DNA of 21,021 nt from Bacillota bacterium. GTDB lineage: Bacteria > Bacillota > Clostridia > Acetivibrionales > DSM-1351. The notes beneath the pieces were generated by a model. It was not told the DNA's origin. It saw nothing but the letters and a program-made list of their open reading frames with translations, and did no database searches. Shown here piece by piece: positions 15,498 through 21,021 of this stretch. Each line of letters begins with the position of its first letter. Position 1 is the stretch's first letter. A program made the translations under genes and the position numbers. The stretch spans positions 1 through 21,021 of the forward strand of contig JAEZIB010000049.1 of assembly GCA_023416275.1 (NCBI GenBank), written 5' to 3'.

Positions 15498-16236
15498 TTG
15501 ATACATCTCCTAGTTCATACATCATTAGTGATAAAGCAACAATCCCAGCTGTTTCTGTTCTAAGAATCCTTGGTCCAAGAGTTAATTTATTTATACCCTT
15601 AGATTCAGCTAGTTGTATTTCCTGTTCAGTATAACCGCCTTCTGGGCCGATAAAAATTGAAGCTGTTTTAACAACAGAGCATTTTGACACTATAGCTTTA
15701 AGACCAGTTGAACTCTCTTTCTCATAAGGAATTACTGACAAATCAAATTTTGAAGCTAAATTGATAGCCTCATTAAACTTAATAGGCATACATATCTTAG
15801 GAACAATTCCTCTATTAGACTGTTTTGCTGCCTCTAAACTAATCTTTTGCCATCTTGATACTTTGTTTTGAGCATCTTTGTCAGTATTTATTTTTGAAAT
15901 ACATCTCTCAGTTATAACTGGTACTATCTCATTTACCCCAATTTCAATACACTTCTGTACAATCAAATCCATTTTATCAGCCTTAGGTAAGCCTTGATAT
16001 AAGGTTACCTTTAGAGCCGACTCGGTCTGGTTTGGTTCTTTATTAATAACATCTGCAACAATATGATCATTAGCAATTTCATATATCTCTGACGAATAGT
16101 CAAAGCCATCACAGCATACTGTTACAACGTCGCCTTTTACAGTTCTCAGAACCTTCTTCAGGTGCTGATAATCCTCACCAACGATAGTAATTTTGTTATC
16201 TATTATCTGTGAACTATTTACAAAGTATCTTGACAT
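15469..16236 (-). CDS. rsmE: 16S rRNA m3U1498 methyltransferase RsmE
   Basis: RsmE methylates N3 of U1498 in 16S rRNA of the 30S subunit with S-adenosylmethionine. From ATG 16236 it has 255 residues beginning MSRYFVN, as the family does; a frame from 16257 adds seven residues (MGGNGVQ) without a better ribosome binding site. The N-terminal PUA-like part (about 1-70) is followed by the SPOUT domain, with KADKMDLIVQKCIEIGV, the loop IFIGPEGGYT (about 194-203) and the knot motif LGPRILRTETA (about 220-230). The start lies inside the last codons of prmA (19 bases of overlap), so the two methylases are probably translated together. The prmA-rsmE pair after dnaJ is a usual Firmicute arrangement. 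Confidence 0.96.
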   Translation of the reverse strand: MSRYFVNSSQIIDNKITIVGEDYQHLKKVLRTVKGDVVTVCCDGFDYSSEIYEIANDHIVADVINKEPNQTESALKVTLYQGLPKADKMDLIVQKCIEIGVNEIVPVITERCISKINTDKDAQNKVSRWQKISLEAAKQSNRGIVPKICMPIKFNEAINLASKFDLSVIPYEKESSTGLKAIVSKCSVVKTASIFIGPEGGYTEQEIQLAESKGINKLTLGPRILRTETAGIVALSLMMYELGDVSNGRNKICSC

Positions 16237-17171
16237 TTGAACACCATTGCCACCCATTCACCCATTTCCAGGGTTTCTATACAAGCCATCCTGCTTTTTG
16301 CGCAAGCATCTAAAACTTCTAATTTTCTCTCTTTTATTATACCAGATGTGATAAATAAAGAGTCATTTCTTTTTAAATAATAAGGTATAACTTCTGCTAA
16401 GTCAATAATTACATTTGCTATAATATTTGCAACTATAATATCATACTTTTTGTCCTCCTGCTTTAAATCAGTTAAAACACCTTTAAAAACCTTTATATTT
16501 GAGCTTTCATTATTTGTGGAAATATTTTCAGCAGCAACTCTTACTGCTACCTCATCAATATCAATAGCTTCAACCTTTTGTGCACCAAGCTTTGCTGCAA
16601 TTATTGACAATATACCTGTACCACAACCAACATCCAGCACTTCAAATTCATCTTTCATATATTTATCCAATAATTTTGAACACATTTGAGTTGTCTCATG
16701 AGTTCCTGTTCCGAAAGCCATCCCAGGATCCATTTCAACTACTATATCATTCTGCTCAACATCGTAATGCTCCCAAGTAGGCTTTATAACAATCCTATCT
16801 GTAAGTCTAAAAGGCTTGTAATACTTTTTCCATGATGTTGACCAATCCTCGTCTTCTATTTCTCCATAGCCATCTAAACCCTTACCAACATTAAGGAATT
16901 GAGAAATGTTTTCTAGTCCATCGTTTATTTGCTTTAGCACATCGTTTATATCTAAGCTGTTTTGAAAGTATGCTTTGATTATAACATCCTCACCTAGTGA
17001 TTCAATAAACTCATCATCAGCATAATCTAAAGTATCTGTTTTTAATATTTCCTTTCGTATATCAAAGGGATCCATTATCGCTATACCGCCTGCACCCATA
17101 GAGGTTAGCAGCTCAGAGACAGCCTCACTTGCTTCATTAGTTGTATTTACATGTATTTCGTACCATTTCAT
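16218..17171 (-). CDS. prmA: Ribosomal protein L11 methyltransferase PrmA
   Basis: PrmA methylates lysines and the N-terminus of ribosomal protein L11 with S-adenosylmethionine. It has 317 residues, the usual size. The N-terminal substrate-binding domain starts MKWYEIHVNTTNEASEAV and includes EDEDWSTSWKKYYKPFRL (107-124). The class I methyltransferase domain has DPGMAFGTGTHETT (148-161), motif I VLDVGCGTGIL (178-188) and VANIIANVI (248-256). The ATG has only a weak GGGTG-like ribosome binding site. That site lies in the far arm of a long hairpin formed by the 117-base leader after dnaJ. A tiny four-codon frame ends on the prmA start (ATGA). No promoter or terminator is evident between dnaJ and prmA, so it is probably read with the chaperones. 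Confidence 0.96.
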   Translation of the reverse strand: MKWYEIHVNTTNEASEAVSELLTSMGAGGIAIMDPFDIRKEILKTDTLDYADDEFIESLGEDVIIKAYFQNSLDINDVLKQINDGLENISQFLNVGKGLDGYGEIEDEDWSTSWKKYYKPFRLTDRIVIKPTWEHYDVEQNDIVVEMDPGMAFGTGTHETTQMCSKLLDKYMKDEFEVLDVGCGTGILSIIAAKLGAQKVEAIDIDEVAVRVAAENISTNNESSNIKVFKGVLTDLKQEDKKYDIIVANIIANVIIDLAEVIPYYLKRNDSLFITSGIIKERKLEVLDACAKSRMACIETLEMGEWVAMVFKCQDTL

Positions 17172-17177
17172 AAAACA

Positions 17178-17242
17178 CCCATGCCCTACATTTCATACAT
17201 AACATCAAGGAAATGAGTATTCCTTGTCAGAAATAGCATGGG
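17178..17242 (-). promoter_or_regulatory. Leader hairpin over the prmA ribosome binding site
   Basis: CCCATGC (17178-17184) and GCATGGG (17236-17242) are perfect complements. Inside them CAAGGAA (17206-17212) pairs with TTCCTTG (17220-17226). In the RNA the downstream arm, GCATGGG, is the only Shine-Dalgarno-like sequence before prmA, so folding would hide it. Function is inference. Confidence 0.45.
17186..17239 (-). CDS. Possible 17-residue leader peptide upstream of prmA
   Basis: An ATG frame encodes MLFLTRNTHFLDVMYEM and then TAG. An AGGGAGG ribosome binding site, stronger than that of prmA itself, lies ten bases upstream. The whole frame falls between the two arms of the leader hairpin, so a ribosome reading it would keep the hairpin open near its stop and could expose or hide the prmA start. 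It may instead be chance, because short frames are common and I cannot check conservation. Confidence 0.3.
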   Translation of the reverse strand: MLFLTRNTHFLDVMYEM

Positions 17243-17288
17243 CTCGGCACCTCCCTATATTTTTTATTTCTGCTTTTCCTCCAAAACT

Positions 17289-18431
17289 TTACTTAAATGC
17301 ATCCTTCATTTTGTCAAAAAAGCCTTTCCTTTGCTCATGAGTATCATCACCGCTAATTTCAGCAAACTCTCTTAATAATTCCTTCTGTCTATCGCTTAAT
17401 TTCTTTGGAACTTCAATATTAACCTTAACATATTGATCTCCACGTCCATTGCCACGCAAAAAAGGTATTCCTTTACCTCTAAGTCTGAATACTGAACCAG
17501 TCTGAGTTCCTTCAGGTACAGTATATTTTACTTTTCCATCCAATGTAGGGACTTCAATTTCAGCTCCAAGAGCCGCCTGTACAAATGTAATTGGTTCATC
17601 ACATACAATATCGTTTCCCTGCCTTTTAAATAAAGGATGGGGTTTAACTCTGATATTTATTAATAAATCTCCGCTTGGTCCACCCTTTGAACCAGGATCA
17701 CCTTCACCTCTTAATGAAATGGTCTGTCCATCGTCTATTCCTGCAGGAATATTGACTTTAATTTTAACATTATTTCTAAGCTTTCCTTTTCCATTACATG
17801 CAGGACATGGATCAGTAATAATTTTGCCTTCTCCTCTACACACATCACAGGTTTTTGCATTAATAAATTGTCCAAACGGTGTATTCTGCTTAACTTGGAC
17901 CTGCCCAGTTCCATTACAATGTTTACAAGTTGATGCCTCTGTTCCTGGTTTTGCTCCTGTTCCAGTACATTTTGAACATATTTCCATTCTACCTATTGTT
18001 AATTCTCTTTCTATACCAAAGGCCGCTTCTTCAAAAGAAATTTCTACTGCATATTTAAGATCTGCACCCTTTTGAGGTCCTCTTCTTGACCTTGATCTTC
18101 CACCGCCAAAACCTGAACCTCCAAAGAAGGATTCAAATATATCACCAATTCCTCCAAAATCAAAATCACCTGAGAAGCCACCAGCTCCTCCAAAGCCATT
18201 AGGGTCTACTCCCGCATGACCATATTGATCATATCTGCTTTTCTTTTGAGGATCACTTAATACTTCATAGGCTTCATTAACCTCTTTAAACTTAGCCTCT
18301 GCACTTTTATCACCAGGATTAACATCAGGATGATATTTTTTTGCCATATTTCTATATGCCTTTTTTAACTCCGCATCAGTAGCGCCTTTATTAACCCCTA
18401 ATACCTCGTAGTAGTCTCTCTTTTCTGACAT
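17289..18431 (-). CDS. dnaJ: Chaperone DnaJ (Hsp40)
   Basis: DnaJ delivers unfolded proteins to DnaK and stimulates its ATPase. It has 380 residues, full length for the class. The J domain (about 4-70) has the HPD motif in KKYHPDVNPGD. A Gly/Phe-rich stretch runs from about 75 to 120. Four zinc-binding CxxCxGxG repeats follow (CSKCTGTG, CKHCNGTG, CDVCRGEG, CPACNGKG). The C-terminal substrate-binding domains carry FVQAALGAEIEVPTLDG and GDQYVKVNIEVP. GGGAG lies eight bases before the ATG. It is separated from dnaK by an unusually long gap of 373 bases, while prmA follows after 117 bases. Confidence 0.98.
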   Translation of the reverse strand: MSEKRDYYEVLGVNKGATDAELKKAYRNMAKKYHPDVNPGDKSAEAKFKEVNEAYEVLSDPQKKSRYDQYGHAGVDPNGFGGAGGFSGDFDFGGIGDIFESFFGGSGFGGGRSRSRRGPQKGADLKYAVEISFEEAAFGIERELTIGRMEICSKCTGTGAKPGTEASTCKHCNGTGQVQVKQNTPFGQFINAKTCDVCRGEGKIITDPCPACNGKGKLRNNVKIKVNIPAGIDDGQTISLRGEGDPGSKGGPSGDLLINIRVKPHPLFKRQGNDIVCDEPITFVQAALGAEIEVPTLDGKVKYTVPEGTQTGSVFRLRGKGIPFLRGNGRGDQYVKVNIEVPKKLSDRQKELLREFAEISGDDTHEQRKGFFDKMKDAFK

Positions 18432-18525
18432 AAATTCAACTCCCGTCTAATACATAACATTTAAAAATCTTCAGAAAAATCAACTTGCTTACTTCATCGC
18501 TATTCTTTTCTAAAGCATAAAACAA

Positions 18526-18553
18526 GCCAGAGCCTTAAATTACCAGCTTTGGC
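18526..18553 (-). terminator. Possible terminator or attenuator between dnaK and dnaJ
   Basis: GCCAGAGC (18526-18533) pairs with GCTTTGGC (18546-18553), eight pairs with one G-T wobble around a 12-base loop. On the minus strand TTGTTTTATG follows. It lies 250 bases past dnaK and about 95 before dnaJ, so it would reduce dnaJ relative to dnaK if used. Confidence 0.45.
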
Positions 18554-18766
18554 ATTTTTATTATTCTACAAATACTTAAAGTTAATTTTAATTAATCTAT
18601 AATGGGTATTAACCATAGCCAAGCTTAGTTTAGTCAGCAAAATAAATGATTCTCCCAAATAACGAGTTAATATATTAACAGCTCGAAAATGCACCGTGTT
18701 CGTACAAAAAATCGCTCAATAATGCGAAAAGAACGATGAATACACGAATGTAAACTTCGCATTGAT

Positions 18767-18790
18767 ATAGGGGCTTATTAAAGCCCCTAT
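18767..18790 (-). terminator. Stable hairpin just after dnaK
   Basis: ATAGGGGCTT (18767-18776) and AAGCCCCTAT (18781-18790) are perfect complements around ATTA, 14 bases past the dnaK stop. No T tract follows directly on either strand; a run of six T comes only about 60 bases later. It may stabilise the dnaK 3' end more than terminate. Confidence 0.5.
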
Positions 18791-18804
18791 ACATTATTAT
18801 ATAT

Positions 18805-20661
18805 TTATTTGTCCTCGTCAACTACTTTGTAGTCTGCATCAACGACATTATCATCTGCTCCACCTGGTTGACCCTGTTGTCCTCCAAAACCTGCTCCATT
18901 CGGATCAGTCCCTGGTGCTCCTTGAGCTCCCGCTTGTTGATAAATCTTTGAAGAAATTTCATAAAAAGCTTGCTGCAACTCATCGGTAGCTTTCTTTATT
19001 GCCTCTGTGTCAGTACCTTTAAGAGTTTCCTTAACACTATTAACACCTGACTCTATTTTTGCTTTATCTTCTCCAGAAATTTTGTCACCAAGATCTTTTA
19101 AAGACTTTTCTGATTGATATACTAATGAATCAGCATTGTTTCTGATATCAATTTCTTCTTTGCGCTTTTTGTCTTCAGCTGCAAACTTCTCAGCTTCCTT
19201 AACAGCCTTGTCAATATCATCATCTGAAAGATTTGTTGAAGCTGTAATGGTGATTTTCTGCTCGTTTCCTGTTCCTAAATCCTTAGCAGATACATGTACT
19301 ATACCATTAGCATCGATATCAAAAGTTACCTCTATCTGAGGAACTCCTCTAGGTGCAGATGGAATACCTGTAAGCTGGAATCTTCCTAAGCTCTTATTGT
19401 ACTGAGCCATTTCTCTTTCACCTTGAAGAACATGTATTTCAACACTGGTTTGACCATCTGCAGCAGTTGAGAATACTTGGCTCTTTTTAGTAGGAATAGT
19501 AGTATTTCTATCAATCAACTTAGTAAATACACCACCAAGAGTTTCAAGTCCTAATGACAATGGAGTAACATCTAAAAGAAGAAGTCCTGTAACATCTCCT
19601 GTTAATACACCTGCTTGAATAGCTGCTCCTACAGCAACACACTCATCAGGGTTAATTCCCTTAAATGGTTCTTTACCTAAAAACTTTTTAACTGCATCCT
19701 GAACAGCTGGAATTCTTGAAGAGCCACCAACCAATAATATCTTGTCTATCTTGTCTGGACTCAAACCTGCATCCTGCATAGCCTGTCTTGTTGGAACCAT
19801 AGTATTTTCTACTAAGTCTGCTGTTATTTCATCAAATTTCGCTCTTGTAAGCGTTACATCCAAGTGTTTTGGTCCTGAAGCATCAGCTGTAATAAATGGT
19901 AAGTTTATATTTGAAGTTGTTACTCCTGAAAGCTCAATTTTAGCTTTTTCAGCTGCTTCTTTTAATCTTTGCATTGCCATCTTGTCATTTCTTAAGTCAA
20001 TTCCATTTTCCTTCTTGAAGGATTCTGCAAGGAAGTCGATAACTCTATTATCAAAGTCATCTCCACCGAGTCTGTTATTTCCGTTTGTCGCTAAAACTTC
20101 AAATACACCATCTCCGATTTCAAGTATTGATACATCAAAAGTACCTCCACCTAAATCATATACCATTATTTTCTGATCTTTTTCTTTGTCAAGTCCATAT
20201 GCAAGTGCAGCAGCAGTTGGTTCATTTATTATTCTAAGTACTTCCAGACCTGCTATCTTACCTGCATCCTTTGTTGCTTGGCTTTGAGCATCACTGAAAT
20301 ATGCAGGAACAGTAATAACAGCCTGAGTAATTGTCTCGCCTAGGTACGCTTCTGCATCTGCCTTCAACTTTTGGAGTATCATAGCTGAAAATTCTTGTGG
20401 AGAATACTTCTTTCCATCTATTTCAACCTTTCTGTCTGTTCCCATATCTCTTTTTATTGAACTGATTGTTCTTTCAGGGTTTGTTACTGATTGTCTCTTA
20501 GCAACCTGACCTATCATACGTTCACTAGTCTTTGAAAATGCAACAACTGATGGAGTAGTTCTATTACCTTCTGGATTTGCAATAACTACAGGCTCGCCGC
20601 CTTCCATAACTGCCACACATGAATTTGTAGTACCTAAATCTATACCAATTACTTTTGCCAT
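18805..20661 (-). CDS. dnaK: Chaperone DnaK (Hsp70)
   Basis: DnaK is the ATP-dependent chaperone that folds and protects proteins together with DnaJ and the nucleotide exchanger GrpE. Its 618 residues are of the shorter Gram-positive type, which lacks an N-terminal insertion of Gram-negative DnaK. The ATPase domain (about 1-360) starts with VIGIDLGTTNSCVAVMEGG and carries AVITVPAYFSDAQSQATKDAG, INEPTAAALAYGLD, VYDLGGGTFDVSILE and VGGSSRIPAVQ. The linker GLLLLDVTPLSLGLETLGG precedes the substrate-binding domain and the helical lid. The C-terminus is Gly/Gln-rich and ends in an acidic VDADYKVVDEDK tail. AAGGAGG lies nine bases before the ATG. It follows grpE by 58 bases. Confidence 0.99.
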   Translation of the reverse strand: MAKVIGIDLGTTNSCVAVMEGGEPVVIANPEGNRTTPSVVAFSKTSERMIGQVAKRQSVTNPERTISSIKRDMGTDRKVEIDGKKYSPQEFSAMILQKLKADAEAYLGETITQAVITVPAYFSDAQSQATKDAGKIAGLEVLRIINEPTAAALAYGLDKEKDQKIMVYDLGGGTFDVSILEIGDGVFEVLATNGNNRLGGDDFDNRVIDFLAESFKKENGIDLRNDKMAMQRLKEAAEKAKIELSGVTTSNINLPFITADASGPKHLDVTLTRAKFDEITADLVENTMVPTRQAMQDAGLSPDKIDKILLVGGSSRIPAVQDAVKKFLGKEPFKGINPDECVAVGAAIQAGVLTGDVTGLLLLDVTPLSLGLETLGGVFTKLIDRNTTIPTKKSQVFSTAADGQTSVEIHVLQGEREMAQYNKSLGRFQLTGIPSAPRGVPQIEVTFDIDANGIVHVSAKDLGTGNEQKITITASTNLSDDDIDKAVKEAEKFAAEDKKRKEEIDIRNNADSLVYQSEKSLKDLGDKISGEDKAKIESGVNSVKETLKGTDTEAIKKATDELQQAFYEISSKIYQQAGAQGAPGTDPNGAGFGGQQGQPGGADDNVVDADYKVVDEDK

Positions 20662-20719
20662 TTAAAAAATCCTCCTTAATGTATTAACTAATGTATTCAA
20701 AATTGAGTTGTTAAAACTA

Positions 20720-21021
20720 TTAATTTGCCACTTTAACCATACTGTGTCTTACAACTTTACCTTTCATAATATAACCTTTTTGAAACTCTTCAATTACTAT
20801 ATTATCTCCTTTTGCTTCATCCTCCACATGCATTACAGCATTGTGAAGCTCAGGATCAAATGTATGGTCTACTGCTACAATTGGCTGAACTCCTAGTTTC
20901 TCCAAACATTCCACCATCTGTCTTACAACCATCTCAACGCCTTCTTTAAGCGGATTGTTTTCCATATCTTCAGCAGCCTTTAATGCTCTTTCCAGATTAT
21001 CAACCACCGGCAGTATAGCAT
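20720..21021 (-). CDS. grpE: Nucleotide exchange factor GrpE, C-terminal part
   Basis: GrpE releases ADP from DnaK. Only the last 100 or so residues are in the window and the frame runs past its right edge. ILPVVDNLERALKAAED is the end of the dimerising helix. It is followed by VVRQMVECLEKLGVQPI and the beta-domain HTFDPELHNAVMHVEDEAKGDNIVIEEFQKGYIMKGKVVRHSMVKVAN, which contacts the DnaK ATPase domain. An apparent start at 21007 is only an internal GTG, because the conserved ILPV lies in front of it. The operon start (hrcA and its CIRCE operator, if present) is outside the window. Confidence 0.97.
   Translation of the reverse strand, partial: AILPVVDNLERALKAAEDMENNPLKEGVEMVVRQMVECLEKLGVQPIVAVDHTFDPELHNAVMHVEDEAKGDNIVIEEFQKGYIMKGKVVRHSMVKVAN

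Larger units (their letters stand above)
18432..18804. other. Long dnaK-dnaJ spacer with several inverted repeats
   Basis: No gene is visible in these 373 bases. It contains a perfect ten-pair hairpin (18767-18790), an eight-pair dyad AATGCGAA/TTCGCATT (18721-18728 and 18756-18763), a 14-base palindrome GTTAATATATTAAC (18666-18679) flanked by CGAG/CTCG, and a hairpin at 18526-18553 with T-rich sequence on both sides. No CIRCE heat-shock operator (TTAGCACTC-N9-GAGTGCTAA) is present, and I see no convincing promoter for dnaJ. Confidence 0.6.

Noticed and set aside
15498..15506. A longer CheY-like protein from the ATG at 15506
   Set aside because: It begins directly after AGGAG with no spacing; the ATG at 15497 has a normal spacing of nine bases.
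18432..18804. A CIRCE operator or heat-shock promoter in front of dnaJ
   Set aside because: No TTAGCACTC/GAGTGCTAA pair is present; the dyads there have other sequences.

Overview
The window comes from an AT-rich, low-GC Gram-positive bacterium of the class Clostridia. The evidence is the strong AGGAGG-type ribosome binding sites, the Gram-positive gene orders grpE-dnaK-dnaJ-prmA-rsmE and yicC-remA-gmk-rpoZ, a clostridial-type pyruvate phosphate dikinase, and a chromosomal vanG-type cluster. A Ruminiclostridium-like cellulolytic clostridium is my best guess, but that is an impression and not a proven assignment. Nearly everything reads on the minus strand; the exception is the c-di-GMP gene at the left edge.

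Read in the direction of transcription (right to left), the window opens with the chaperone operon: the end of grpE, then dnaK and dnaJ. These are followed by prmA (ribosomal protein L11 methyltransferase), rsmE (16S rRNA m3U1498 methyltransferase) and a stand-alone CheY-like receiver whose start overlaps rsmE. A 550-base AT-rich gap follows. Next comes the conserved housekeeping block yicC, remA, gmk, rpoZ, closed by a good intrinsic terminator, and then ppdK with its own extended -10 promoter.

The left third is accessory. A stand-alone condensation/acyltransferase-like protein of unknown substrate precedes a compact D-Ala-D-Ser (VanG-type) glycopeptide-resistance cluster. The cluster is vanR-vanS, a strong terminator, a separate promoter with candidate VanR repeats, then vanG-vanXY-vanT with overlapping genes. 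VanT makes D-Ser, VanG joins D-Ala to D-Ser, and VanXY removes D-Ala-D-Ala precursors. VanRS would switch the pathway on. No vanU, vanY or vanW is present. A GGDEF-EAL protein converges on vanT across a shared hairpin.

The least ordinary signals are in leaders. Upstream of remA a 50-bp segment carrying a promoter -10, spacer and Shine-Dalgarno is duplicated, with one complementary segment between the copies that could pair with either, so the remA ribosome binding site could be switched. Upstream of prmA a similar GGGCATGGG element sits in a long hairpin that also encloses a 17-codon open frame with its own Shine-Dalgarno.
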